A stretch of 64,000 nucleotides of DNA from Legionella sp. 515359 (GTDB taxonomy: Bacteria > Pseudomonadota > Gammaproteobacteria > Legionellales > Legionellaceae), in the NCBI GenBank assembly GCA_025941565.1, contig JAPCYN010000001.1, positions 62,001-126,000 on the forward strand. The letters run 5' to 3'. Made by a program: the position numbers and the translations under genes. Shown in pieces: positions 1 through 8,457 of the stretch (its first letter is position 1; the number at the start of each line of letters is the position of its first letter). The notes under the pieces were generated by a model. That model had not been told where the DNA came from. It worked only from the letters and a program-made list of their open reading frames with translations, and ran no database searches.

Positions 1-2
1 CA

Positions 3-404
3 GTAATGTTGAATACTTTGGAAGGAAAGTCCAAATGGCGTATCATTTTTTGGAGTCCGGAGGCGTGCGACCAGGTATGTATGAAGCAGCTGGATGTTTT
101 AGCTCGAATTCGTCTGGCATTAGGGCGTAAATTATACCAGGTCGATCAGTGGCTTCTTCTCAGTGATAAAGCCCCTTCTTTATCGCAAAAACAACAGTCC
201 TTTTTAAAGGAAATAGATTTTAAAGTGGCGAAATTATCTGCAGCTGAGGTTATTACTCACAATGCTTTATTATCTGAAGCAAAAGTGTTCATAGCTGATC
301 CAGGTAATTATTTAATTCTCAGTTATGCATCTCAGGTCAACCCCGATGATGTCTATAAAGATTTGAAGTTATTGCTCAATACAACAGAAAACAAGAGTGA
401 TTAA
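3..404 (+). CDS. SCO/thioredoxin-like membrane protein, 3' part
   Basis: The reading frame is open to the left edge of the window, so the 5' end is missing; an internal ATG lies at position 6. The visible 132 residues contain a CxxxC pair (C21 and C25 counted from that ATG) after a beta-strand-like stretch (WRIIFWSPEAC). This is the spacing of the copper-binding SCO family. It lies directly upstream of heme A synthase, with its stop 4 bases before the ATG of that gene, so it probably belongs to the cytochrome oxidase assembly operon. The membrane anchor expected at the N terminus is outside the window. It is not a full SCO1 (that gene is at 2388), and no downstream SCO histidine is obvious. 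The exact role is unknown. Confidence 0.7.
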   Translation, partial: VMLNTLEGKSKWRIIFWSPEACDQVCMKQLDVLARIRLALGRKLYQVDQWLLLSDKAPSLSQKQQSFLKEIDFKVAKLSAAEVITHNALLSEAKVFIADPGNYLILSYASQVNPDDVYKDLKLLLNTTENKSD

Positions 405-408
405 TCTG

Positions 409-1404
409 ATGCAGAATAAATTATTACGATATGCAGTATCATTTGCTGTGCTTTTATCTTTATTCGTAGTCATGCTGGGCGCTTATACTCGCTTGACCGA
501 TGCAGGATTAGGTTGTCCTGATTGGCCGGGTTGTTATGGCCAGATGGTTCTTCCCAGTGCTAAGGAAAAATTGCAGGTGGCACAAACTCAATACCCACAG
601 ATTCCTATCGAGTCTCGAAAGGCATGGACTGAGATGGTGCATCGTTACGCTGCAGGTTCTTTGGCTTTGTTAATCTTTTTTATCAGTTTTTATGTAGTTC
701 GTAAGCGTTTACAGGGCAATAATTTGCCTTGGCATTTGCCTGCCGCACTCATCATACTGGTTTTTTTTCAAGCTGTTTTAGGGATGTGGACCGTTACCTT
801 GAAATTGTTACCCGTGGTAGTTATGGGACATCTTTTAGGTGGAATGTTGATCGTTGCCTGCTTAAGCCGTTTTCGATTGCAAATCAGTTCACTAAAGGGA
901 GAAGATTTACCTCACTGGCGTCCTTGGCTGAGACTTGGGGTGTTTATCGTTTTCCTGCAAATTGCATTGGGTGGTTGGGTCAGCTCAAATTATGCGGGGA
1001 TTTCATGCATTGGCTTCCCCATGTGTAACGGAGTATGGTTGCCTGATTTGCATTTTGCACAAGGATTTAATTTATTTTCACCTGTTGGAGCAAATTACCA
1101 AGGTGGTTTACTCGATCATGACGTTCGGGTGACTATTCAATTTATTCACCGATTAGGTGCGCTAATTACAGCCGCTTATATTCTTATACTCACCTTATTG
1201 ATCCTGTTGAGGAGTAGTTTTCATTATCTCAAAAGCGCAGCTGCTGCGATGCTTGTATTAGTATTGGTTCAATTTACCTTAGGTATCTTGAATGTAATTT
1301 ATTTACTCCCGATTAGTGTGGCTGTGGCTCATAATGGGATTGCAGCTCTATTATTGGCTACGCTATTTAGTACACTGCATTTTACGCGTAAGGGGCAAAA
1401 ATGA
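409..1404 (+). CDS. ctaA: heme A synthase (CtaA/Cox15 family)
   Basis: This is an integral membrane protein of about 331 residues with roughly eight hydrophobic segments. Family motifs are visible: [18 protein letters not shown] near the N terminus, and the histidine-bearing segments [23 protein letters not shown] and HNGIAAL that would ligate hemes. CtaA oxidises the C8 methyl of heme O to give heme A for aa3-type oxidases. The reading frame also allows a GTG start at 397 that overlaps the upstream gene; I prefer the ATG at 409. The next gene overlaps its stop (ATGA), so ctaA and ctaB are translationally coupled. Confidence 0.93.
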   Translation: MQNKLLRYAVSFAVLLSLFVVMLGAYTRLTDAGLGCPDWPGCYGQMVLPSAKEKLQVAQTQYPQIPIESRKAWTEMVHRYAAGSLALLIFFISFYVVRKRLQGNNLPWHLPAALIILVFFQAVLGMWTVTLKLLPVVVMGHLLGGMLIVACLSRFRLQISSLKGEDLPHWRPWLRLGVFIVFLQIALGGWVSSNYAGISCIGFPMCNGVWLPDLHFAQGFNLFSPVGANYQGGLLDHDVRVTIQFIHRLGALITAAYILILTLLILLRSSFHYLKSAAAAMLVLVLVQFTLGILNVIYLLPISVAVAHNGIAALLLATLFSTLHFTRKGQK

Positions 1405-2291
1405 TGCGTGCTGATCATATAGTTCAATCTTCGTCAGCTGCTTGGCGTGATTATCTTGAGTTATGTAAGCCTCGAGTCGTGTTACTCATGTTACTGACTG
1501 TAGTTGTCGGAATGTATTTGGCAACACCAGGTTGGGTTAGCTTGTCTCTGCTGCTTTCTTCTTTACTTGGTATTGGATTATGTGCAGGAAGTGCTGCGGC
1601 AATTAATCATTTGGTTGATAAACGAATCGATGCCATTATGGCCAGAACCAAAAAAAGACCTGTTGCACGTGGTCAGGTTTCAGTACGCCAGGCTTTATGG
1701 TTTGCTTTGATCATGGGAGCGCTTGGACTGACTGTATTGGTGGTTTTTGTGAATCAGTTAACTGCCTTGCTCACCTTTGTTACATTGATTGGCTACGCGG
1801 GTATTTATACAGGTTATTTAAAAAGGGCTACATCACAAAACATAGTTATAGGTGGATTAGCTGGTGCTGCGCCACCATTGCTTGGTTGGACTGCAGTAAC
1901 GAACCAATTGGACCCTCAAGCTTTATTGCTGGTATTAATTATCTTTATTTGGACACCACCTCATTTTTGGGCTTTGGCAATTTATCGTTATGAAGAGTAT
2001 CAACATGCCCAAATTCCAATGCTACCTGTGACTCATGGCATTGCGTTTACTAAATTGAATGTCTATTTATATACCATTTTATTATTAGTAGTGAGTGTAT
2101 TGCCTTTTGTTACAGGAATGAGTGGGTTGTTTTATTTAATAGGTGCTTTGGTGCTTGGGATGCGATTTTTATTTTGGTCGCATAAGTTATATCGTACCGA
2201 TAAGCCTGTGGTTGCAATGCAAACATTCAGATTCTCAATCGTGTATTTGATGTTATTGTTTGTTTTTTTATTGGTTGATCATTATTTATAA
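1401..2291 (+). CDS. ctaB: protoheme IX farnesyltransferase (heme O synthase)
   Basis: This 296-residue polytopic membrane protein belongs to the UbiA prenyltransferase superfamily. It transfers a farnesyl group to heme B to give heme O, the substrate of the CtaA encoded just upstream. The prenyl-diphosphate/Mg binding motif [19 protein letters not shown] (NxxxDxxxD) is present near residue 70, and the second conserved region [15 protein letters not shown] is near residue 185. Its start overlaps the ctaA stop by 4 bases. Length and order match the ctaA-ctaB pair of gammaproteobacteria with aa3 oxidases. cyoE is an alternative symbol; the ctaA neighbour favours ctaB. Confidence 0.95.
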   Translation: MMRADHIVQSSSAAWRDYLELCKPRVVLLMLLTVVVGMYLATPGWVSLSLLLSSLLGIGLCAGSAAAINHLVDKRIDAIMARTKKRPVARGQVSVRQALWFALIMGALGLTVLVVFVNQLTALLTFVTLIGYAGIYTGYLKRATSQNIVIGGLAGAAPPLLGWTAVTNQLDPQALLLVLIIFIWTPPHFWALAIYRYEEYQHAQIPMLPVTHGIAFTKLNVYLYTILLLVVSVLPFVTGMSGLFYLIGALVLGMRFLFWSHKLYRTDKPVVAMQTFRFSIVYLMLLFVFLLVDHYL

Positions 2292-2301
2292 CGAATAGGG
2301 T

Positions 2302-2364
2302 ATGAAATAAGTCCCATGACACAATCAATATGCTTGTGAAAAGTGATTGTGAGACTTATTTCAT
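2302..2364. repeat. long two-tier hairpin between ctaB and the SCO gene
   Basis: ATGAAATAAGTC (2302-2313) pairs perfectly with GACTTATTTCAT (2353-2364). Inside it CACAATCA (2320-2327) pairs perfectly with TGATTGTG (2344-2351), leaving a 16-base loop. No T-run follows it on the + strand, so it is not a classical terminator. It lies 23 bases before the ATG of the SCO gene and could be a leader structure or a small palindromic repeat. Confidence 0.75.
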
Positions 2365-2387
2365 GTACATTCTTATAAGGGGGTAAA

Positions 2388-3032
2388 ATGAGTTTAAAGG
2401 CTAAAAGTGTTACCTTTACTGTAGTTGTTTTGCTGGCTCTTGCAGGATTATTTTCAGGAATTTTTGTAGGCCAGCATGTCCACTTTAAGAAAAGAATAGA
2501 TGTATCGAAATTTCATGGTACTTATCTTGAAAATCCAAGGCCGGTTAATCGGTTCAGTTTAACAGGAATTGATGCGAAATCATTTGATAATAAGAGCTTA
2601 AAAGGAAAATGGACTTTAATGTTTTTTGGTTTTACAAACTGTGGTTATGTATGCCCAACCACAATGGCGGAACTGGCAAAAATGTATCGTATCCTTGAGG
2701 ATAAGGGTGTAAAGAATTTACCCCGCATCGTCATGATATCCATTGATCCTGAACGCGATAATCAAGAGAAGTTAGGCAGCTATGTGACCTCATTTCATCC
2801 TGCTTTTTATGGGGCGCGAGGGGACGAGGAATCGATTAAATCAATGACTCGAGAAATGGGTATTGCTTATGCGAAGGTCATTGAAAGGGGCAATAATGAG
2901 TCAACAAATTATGATATTCAGCATAGTGGTGCTTTAATGCTCTTTAACCCTCAGGGTGAACTTAGTGCATTTTTTACTACGCCACATCATGCAGATTTGT
3001 TAGCCAAGGATTACCTGTTATTGGCTTCTTGA
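2388..3032 (+). CDS. SCO1/SenC copper chaperone for cytochrome oxidase
   Basis: The protein has 214 residues, with one N-terminal membrane anchor (about residues 9-28) and a periplasmic thioredoxin-like domain. The copper-binding cysteines are C85 and C89 in FTNCGYVCP, and the third ligand is H179 in DIQHSGALM. SCO proteins deliver copper to, or reduce, the CuA site of cytochrome c oxidase subunit II. The gene follows ctaA-ctaB in the same direction after a 96-base gap that contains a strong hairpin. An AAGGGGG ribosome binding site precedes the ATG. All three ligands are intact. Confidence 0.93.
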   Translation: MSLKAKSVTFTVVVLLALAGLFSGIFVGQHVHFKKRIDVSKFHGTYLENPRPVNRFSLTGIDAKSFDNKSLKGKWTLMFFGFTNCGYVCPTTMAELAKMYRILEDKGVKNLPRIVMISIDPERDNQEKLGSYVTSFHPAFYGARGDEESIKSMTREMGIAYAKVIERGNNESTNYDIQHSGALMLFNPQGELSAFFTTPHHADLLAKDYLLLAS

Positions 3033-3192
3033 TAGAGGATTTTTGATAAACATATTTTTGTTACTCCAATGTGTTTTTTAAATTTTTTAGACTAGGCTTT
3101 ATTCAATACAAGCCAGTCGTTAATAAGGTTTTTTTAGTAAGCTCGAGAACTTCTAAAAAATAAAAATAAAAAAGTTGAGGAAAGCGTTTTTC

Positions 3193-4101
3193 ATGAAAAT
3201 TGCAATATTGGCCACTAACCCACATTTGTACTCCCACAAGCGCCTGAAAGCAGAGGGAGAAGCTGCGGGTCATGAGATTAAAATTATTAATCCTTTATAT
3301 TGTTATATGAATGTCGCTGCTTCTTGCCCTAAAGTTCATTATAGAGGCGGGTCACCCTTGCCTCATTTTGACGCGGTCATTCCAAGAATTGGTGCATCGA
3401 ATACTTATTATGGAACTGCAGTTTTGCGTCATATGGAAACGATGGGCATGTATACGTTAAATGAGTCCTTAGCCATTGCGCGCTCTCGAGATAAATTTCG
3501 TTCTCTACAGCTATTAGCACGCAAAGGTATTCCCATGCCATTAACCAGCTTTGCTCAATCGCCTGATGATACTGAGGATTTGGTTCGCATGGTGGGGGGG
3601 GCACCTTTAGTCATTAAGTTACTGGAAGGAACACAAGGCAAAGGCGTCATTCTAGCAGATAGCCATCAATCAGCGGTGAGCATCATCAATGCTTTTAAAG
3701 AAATGCATGCCAATATTTTGGTGCAAGAATTTATCGAGGAATCACGCGGAGTCGATATCCGTTGCTTTGTTGTCGGAGAGAAAGTCGTTGCTGCTGTGAA
3801 ACGACAAGCAAAAGAGGGTGAGTTTCGCGCTAATGTTCATCAAGGCGGAAAGGCCGTCAAAGTAAAATTATCGCCGCAAGAGCGCGCCATTGCGATCAGT
3901 GCGGCTAAAACAATGGGATTAAAAGTTGCGGGTGTCGATTTAATTCGCTCGAATCACGGACCTTTAGTTTTGGAAATTAATTCTTCGCCTGGTCTTGAAG
4001 GCGTAGAAAAAGCCACTGGTATCAATATTGCTGGAAAAATTATTGAATACATTGAGAAGCATGCAAAACCGATCAGTGTGACTGATCGATTCCATGGTTA
4101 A
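3193..4101 (+). CDS. rimK: RimK-type ATP-grasp glutamate ligase
   Basis: RimK adds glutamate residues to the C terminus of ribosomal protein S6. The 302-residue product starts [18 protein letters not shown], the typical RimK N terminus, so the ATG at 3193 is chosen over an in-frame TTG 18 bases upstream. The ATP-grasp domain occupies about residues 100-290, with the glycine-rich loop [11 protein letters not shown] and the metal-binding end [14 protein letters not shown]. The gene stands alone after an AT-rich gap and is convergent with the downstream transporter. The S6 substrate is inferred from the family, since related ligases act on other peptides. Confidence 0.92.
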   Translation: MKIAILATNPHLYSHKRLKAEGEAAGHEIKIINPLYCYMNVAASCPKVHYRGGSPLPHFDAVIPRIGASNTYYGTAVLRHMETMGMYTLNESLAIARSRDKFRSLQLLARKGIPMPLTSFAQSPDDTEDLVRMVGGAPLVIKLLEGTQGKGVILADSHQSAVSIINAFKEMHANILVQEFIEESRGVDIRCFVVGEKVVAAVKRQAKEGEFRANVHQGGKAVKVKLSPQERAIAISAAKTMGLKVAGVDLIRSNHGPLVLEINSSPGLEGVEKATGINIAGKIIEYIEKHAKPISVTDRFHG

Positions 4102-4108
4102 TTGAGGG

Positions 4109-4135
4109 CCTGGGTTCAGTGAAGCAGAACCCAGG
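4109..4135. repeat. REP-like palindrome, possible bidirectional terminator
   Basis: CCTGGGTTC (4109-4117) pairs perfectly with GAACCCAGG (4127-4135) across a 9-base loop AGTGAAGCA. The same GGGT..GCGAAGC..ACCC pattern recurs at 44304-44330 and, more divergently, at 57204-57274. It sits between the convergent rimK and MFS genes. Confidence 0.7.
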
Positions 4136-4174
4136 AAATAGACTTGGAATTAAAGCCTGCTGCGCTGTACTCTA

Positions 4175-5737
4175 TTAGGCAATCGAGTCCTGGCACTTTA
4201 TGCAACTGGAGTTTGCAGCGGTTCTGTTTTCATTTCGTTTACTGCGCCAAACAACTAAGAGTGCAATGAGCGAGGAGATGAATAAAAACGCCATCACCCC
4301 AATAAAGCCATTCATGAATATTTTATTAAACAATTGATGGATCACATCATTTTCTGAGAGTTGTAATGAATGAGTGGGATTGGCGATGAAATCTTTTAAA
4401 CTGGAAATTTGTGTTTCATTTAATGCGGATGAATTAGATGAAGATAAAGAGGATAGGAAACTATCTGTTACAAAATTATAAATAACAATTGCAAGAGTTA
4501 AGCCTATAGAGCCTCCAATATTAAACAAAGTAACCATAGATCCTGTTGCAACGCTTGCGCGTTCAGGACCTACCGCTGCTTGTGCAGCAATAATGGAAAC
4601 CGTGTTACCCATGGCCCACATACTGCCAAGACAGATAAATGCAAAAATAACATAAAATATTGATGCGTCACTGGTAAAGAACACTTGTAATAGGGTAGCG
4701 AAACACGCTAGGAACAATCCTAATAAAATGGTGCGTAATACTCCCAGACGGTTAATTAGTTTTCCTACAAAAAATGCAATTAAAAAAACAGAGACTGGAA
4801 TAGCGAATAAATTAAAGCCAGATAACTCTGCTGATTGACCCTTTATGATTTGTAAATATTGAGGATCAAAAAACAAAGTAACGGCACTTAACACCCCAGC
4901 TAAAAAGCAAAGAATAGCTCCTGCTGAAAAGAGTAGATTGGAATAATCTTTAAAATCAATAAGAGGATTAGGGTGATTCTCTTGGGCTTTAATCAGTAAT
5001 ATGCCTGTAATAATGGCTACTGCAAAGCAAATTAAAGTCATTGGAGCAGTCCAGCCATAGCTTTGGCTATATATTAAACCAAGTACTATACTGCCCATAG
5101 TGCAGGCAAGTAAGAACATCCCTTTGATATCTAAAGCCAGCTTTTGGGTATGTGTTTGAGATTCTGTAACCGATTTGAGGCAAAACATATATCCTAAGAA
5201 GCAGATGGGAATATTAATGAAAAAAATCCATCTCCATCCCAAATAAGTAACAATGATCCCGCCTAAAAGAGGGCCTAAGGCTAAGGCGATTCCACCGATG
5301 CTGCCAAACCACGCTACAGCTTTTCCTCGCTCTTCTTCAGGAAAAAACTGTGGAAGTAATGAAAGACCTAGAGGAAAGATGAGCGCCGCCCCAACTCCTT
5401 GCAAAAATCGGCCCAAAATTAACCAGTGGATGTTCGAAGAAATGCCAGCGATAATCGAAGCAACAACAAAAATTCCACCACCAAAGAACAAGCAACGTCG
5501 GCGACCATATAAATCACCAAAGCCACCCATTACCGTAGCTAAAACGCATAACGCTAAAAAGTAAATATTCATTACCCATTGCATTGAGACCAGAGTTGTT
5601 TGTAATTCGTGTTGAATCGTGGGCAAGGCAACATTTACTACGGTATAGTCGAGATAGCACCCAAAAGAAAGAAGGGCGATTCCAATAAAAGCATACCATT
5701 TATGTTGATAATTATTGACTTTGCTCGTTGTAGACAC
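4175..5737 (-). CDS. MFS multidrug exporter, DHA2 (EmrB/QacA) family
   Basis: This 520-residue protein has about fourteen hydrophobic segments, the topology of the DHA2 proton:drug antiporters. Motif A appears as GGFGDLYGRRRCL after TM2, the N-terminal LDYTVVNVALPTIQ is characteristic of the EmrB/QacA group, and a motif C-like glycine stretch GGIALALGPLLGGIIV lies in TM5. The start is GTG with AGGA about 8 bases upstream. No membrane fusion partner lies beside it, so it probably exports across the inner membrane alone. The substrate cannot be told from sequence. Confidence 0.88.
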   Translation of the reverse strand: MSTTSKVNNYQHKWYAFIGIALLSFGCYLDYTVVNVALPTIQHELQTTLVSMQWVMNIYFLALCVLATVMGGFGDLYGRRRCLFFGGGIFVVASIIAGISSNIHWLILGRFLQGVGAALIFPLGLSLLPQFFPEEERGKAVAWFGSIGGIALALGPLLGGIIVTYLGWRWIFFINIPICFLGYMFCLKSVTESQTHTQKLALDIKGMFLLACTMGSIVLGLIYSQSYGWTAPMTLICFAVAIITGILLIKAQENHPNPLIDFKDYSNLLFSAGAILCFLAGVLSAVTLFFDPQYLQIIKGQSAELSGFNLFAIPVSVFLIAFFVGKLINRLGVLRTILLGLFLACFATLLQVFFTSDASIFYVIFAFICLGSMWAMGNTVSIIAAQAAVGPERASVATGSMVTLFNIGGSIGLTLAIVIYNFVTDSFLSSLSSSNSSALNETQISSLKDFIANPTHSLQLSENDVIHQLFNKIFMNGFIGVMAFLFISSLIALLVVWRSKRNENRTAANSSCIKCQDSIA

Positions 5738-6080
5738 GGTTCATCCTAATGATTGTGTTTTAAAAAAAGCTAGAAAAGATGATTTTTAGCCAAATAATGC
5801 AGAAAAATTGTAATTTAATATCTATTTTAAAACAAGGAATAAAATTTTTGGTATCTAAAGAAGTGCATCAACATCCTTGTTGGTGCAATTTATCCTGGAT
5901 AGCCTAAAAAGTTAAGGATAGAGTAATGAAGCTTTTGGAAAGTCATAATGTTTGGGTGACTCAACGCGATGGTGGGATTAGGATTTTTTACCCTATTATA
6001 ATAATGAAAATGCACTTCAGGATTTGTAATCAAATCTTGAAGTGGTGTCCTAAATAAAAGAAACCGTTTCAGACAATGGG
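5738..6080. other. AT-rich intergenic region between MFS and zeta-like genes
   Basis: These 343 bases hold no convincing open frame. The left part should carry the promoter of the MFS gene (minus strand). The right part has a strong hairpin at 6013-6044, annotated separately. Confidence 0.6.
6013..6044 (-). terminator. stem-loop downstream of the zeta-like gene
   Basis: CACTTCAGGATTTG (6013-6026) pairs with CAAATCTTGAAGTG (6031-6044) over 14 positions with a single G-T wobble and a 4-base loop. Read on the minus strand it follows the stop at 6081 by about 36 bases and is followed by a short CATTTTCATT stretch, so it may be a weak terminator or mRNA end-protecting hairpin. Confidence 0.55.
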
Positions 6081-7856
6081 TTAGGGATAGGCTCCAGAAC
6101 CTTTTTCCTGTGGGTCTTCATCCATTAAGTCCTCATGCTCTGGGAGTTTATTTATTGCTTCATTGTATTGTTTTTTAAAGCCCGAGGTATCTGAATTCCC
6201 CACGTAAACAATAGGGGTGTTCTCAATCGCAATAGCTGCATCATCTAAAGCATTAGTGATTCCCTCTAATACCCTCATTGTTTTTTTGGTAAAGACGCGT
6301 GGCCAGGTTTCCCCAAGCTCTTCTTTTATCATCAAAATATGATCTTCAATATCCGCTTTCCTTTTCTGTATTTCATCATAACTTTCTAAGTCTCTCACTG
6401 AAAAATGAGCAACTTGTTCTAATAAATCCAATCGTGCTTGCAGATACTCGAGCCGCTCCTCATCACGGGGCTCCATGCTCATCGTTTTATGCATTTTTGT
6501 ATGACACGCTCTTATTCTTTCTCCAATATTCTTTTGTGCGATGGTAAATGTATTTCTTGCTACTGCCATTTCTGTTTGGGCAGAGGCTGTAATTTGCGTT
6601 TTGGAATTTGTTTTACAATACTCAACCAGATCAGGTTTTAGTGCTAATCCTTTCCATTGATTATAGGCATTCTCAGAGAAGAGGCGTGTTCCTTCTTCGC
6701 CTTGTTCTGCTGCAATCCAGTTTCCTGGCTGCTTAGGATCGGGTTTTAACAGAATCAAGTCATTGGTGATGACCATACTTAATTTCTCTTTACTATGTGC
6801 CTTAAACCAATTTTCTGCATGTTTTGAACCACTTTCACCAAAGCCAAATCCATTTCCATTATACGCCTTGGATTCTGCCAGATCTGTTTTATTCAAGTCG
6901 AGTTCCTGATATTCAAAGTCTTTTGTTTTCCAAGCCCTTCTGGAGCCCATAAAGGCAACAACTTTTTTAAAATTGGATTCATCATGACCTTCCACACGTG
7001 CAAAAAGTTGTCTTGTATCACTTAATTCATCAATTTGTTTCATTAAGCCTCGGACTTTACTAAACGGTTTAAACCATCCGGAAAAAGTTTCTGGAATAAC
7101 GACGCCTAACCCAGGAGTTTTAAACGCTGCTTCGCGTACCCTGTTTTTTACATCATCCATGATTTCGTTGGACTCCTTGTATAAATCTTTAATGCCTGTA
7201 TATCCTTGATTATTGGCCAGTTGTATGACGAGTTTGCGAATTTGTGAGACTTCACGGATAATTCCCCCATCAGCAGCGATGACATCGTTTCCTCTCATAT
7301 CATCAGGATTCGCTGGTAAAAATTGATTTGCTTTTTCTACTGCTGCCTTGGCAGCATAGGATTTTCCTGATCCGGAAGGGCCTGCAACGATCACTACAGG
7401 ACGTTCTTGCCATTTAGGTCCATCAAAATGTGTGGTTGATTGAAGCACTACGGCATCTCTAAATTCTTTACCGCACATCTCTTCTTCCAACGCGAGTTTG
7501 AATAAATTAAGTCCTTGTTTACCAAAAAATTGTTCCATATCTGTGGTGGCTTTTTCAGGATGGGTTTTCCGTTTTTCAGGATCACCTTGATATTCAGGGA
7601 AAGGGTGTTTTTGAAGGTATTCTAAGAGTTTTTTTCTAAAAAACTGAGGATCAGAAGAATCGCGAGGATCGAGAGCTTCATGAAATTCTTTATTATAGGT
7701 TTTAACTAATTCAATGCGAGTTTTTTGATAATCCTCTATGCCTTGGTATAACTCACGTTCCCCTTCGGGGCCAATACAAAAGCTACCCTTAGTGTTATAG
7801 TGTCCAATTTGTGGTGTTAACGAAATTACAGATGACGTTTCGGTTCGTGCTCGCAT
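6081..7856 (-). CDS. zeta-toxin-like P-loop protein, candidate effector
   Basis: This 591-residue soluble protein has a Walker A motif, VVIVAGPSGSGKSYAAKAA (GPSGSGKS at residues 159-166). It is followed by NDVIAADGGIIREVS and an RKLV..LYKES region resembling the zeta-toxin/AAA kinase fold. Zeta toxins phosphorylate UDP-N-acetylglucosamine; whether this protein does so is unknown. At 591 residues it is more than twice the size of a classical zeta toxin, with N-terminal and C-terminal extensions, the latter partly helical and charged. The last 25 residues are acidic (EHEDLMDEDPQEK), similar to the E-rich tails of many Dot/Icm substrates. It lies 81 bases after a small HTH gene on the same strand. 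It could be a translocated effector, an orphan toxin of a TA pair, or a housekeeping kinase of unknown role. Confidence 0.7.
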   Translation of the reverse strand: MRARTETSSVISLTPQIGHYNTKGSFCIGPEGERELYQGIEDYQKTRIELVKTYNKEFHEALDPRDSSDPQFFRKKLLEYLQKHPFPEYQGDPEKRKTHPEKATTDMEQFFGKQGLNLFKLALEEEMCGKEFRDAVVLQSTTHFDGPKWQERPVVIVAGPSGSGKSYAAKAAVEKANQFLPANPDDMRGNDVIAADGGIIREVSQIRKLVIQLANNQGYTGIKDLYKESNEIMDDVKNRVREAAFKTPGLGVVIPETFSGWFKPFSKVRGLMKQIDELSDTRQLFARVEGHDESNFKKVVAFMGSRRAWKTKDFEYQELDLNKTDLAESKAYNGNGFGFGESGSKHAENWFKAHSKEKLSMVITNDLILLKPDPKQPGNWIAAEQGEEGTRLFSENAYNQWKGLALKPDLVEYCKTNSKTQITASAQTEMAVARNTFTIAQKNIGERIRACHTKMHKTMSMEPRDEERLEYLQARLDLLEQVAHFSVRDLESYDEIQKRKADIEDHILMIKEELGETWPRVFTKKTMRVLEGITNALDDAAIAIENTPIVYVGNSDTSGFKKQYNEAINKLPEHEDLMDEDPQEKGSGAYP

Positions 7857-7937
7857 AATACCATACCTATAATTATCACTATTTTTGTATAATTATAGAC
7901 AATATATGCTTTATGTGAGCACAAAGTTTAAATAATG

Positions 7938-8174
7938 TTAATGGGATGAGTCACTTTTTCCGACTAACCAATCTGCACTCACCTCAAACTCTTGTGCGAG
8001 TGCATTGAGTAGCTCTTGATCTGGATTTGTGGCACCATTAAGCAATGCTTCCGCTTTAAACTTGGGGATCTTAACCAGCTTTGATAATACTTCAATGCGT
8101 TCCGCGCTTGCTTCGGGTGCTCCAATATTATCAAGCTCTTTATTTAGTCTTTCTGAAAATCTCTTATTAAGCAT
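7938..8174 (-). CDS. small XRE/Cro-C1-like HTH protein
   Basis: The 78-residue protein is preceded by a strong AGGAG ribosome binding site, so it is a real gene. The C-terminal half (KIPKFKAEALLNGATNPDQELLNALAQ, then FEVSADWLVG) fits a five-helix lambda-repressor-like DNA-binding domain ending in the common ADWLLG-type motif. It is co-oriented with and upstream of the zeta-like gene, so it could regulate that gene or act as its antitoxin. It could also be a freestanding regulator of a type found elsewhere in Legionellales. Confidence 0.75.
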   Translation of the reverse strand: MLNKRFSERLNKELDNIGAPEASAERIEVLSKLVKIPKFKAEALLNGATNPDQELLNALAQEFEVSADWLVGKSDSSH

Positions 8175-8322
8175 CTGCTTCTCCTAATAATGATTTAGGT
8201 TATAGTAAAGTTATGCAATTACTCATCTAAGTCATCGCTCCACAGCTAAGCCATAGGATGTCAGGCAGAAGCGAACGGCTATCTTATTTATTTCATATAG
8301 CATAAAAATGAGGTTTTGCAAT

Positions 8323-8386
8323 GATTATCCTGAAAATTCAGCGCATTAATTTTTTATCGAATTGCGCTGCTTTTTTCAGGATAATC
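8323..8386. promoter_or_regulatory. large interrupted palindrome upstream of zwf
   Basis: GATTATCCTGAAAA (8323-8336) is perfectly complementary to TTTTCAGGATAATC (8373-8386). An inner CAGCGCA (8339-8345) pairs with TGCGCTG (8363-8369). The element lies about 70 bases before the zwf ATG in the gap between the divergent HTH and zwf genes. It could be an mRNA leader hairpin, a repressor site for the Entner-Doudoroff operon, or a terminator for transcription entering from upstream. Confidence 0.7.
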
Positions 8387-8457
8387 TTGATTTGAGTTGA
8401 TCTGGACTATCTTTCAATTTAGTATTGAACCTCAAAAGATGATTGTTTGGGACAAAC

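Noticed and set aside
729-1132. Two overlapping open frames inside heme A synthase
   Set aside because: They are out-of-frame shadows of ctaA, whose own frame has membrane segments and family motifs throughout.
5253-5564. A 103-residue plus-strand frame opposite the MFS gene
   Set aside because: It is an antisense shadow, rich in Pro/Lys/Arg as expected from reversed transmembrane codons, with no ribosome binding site.
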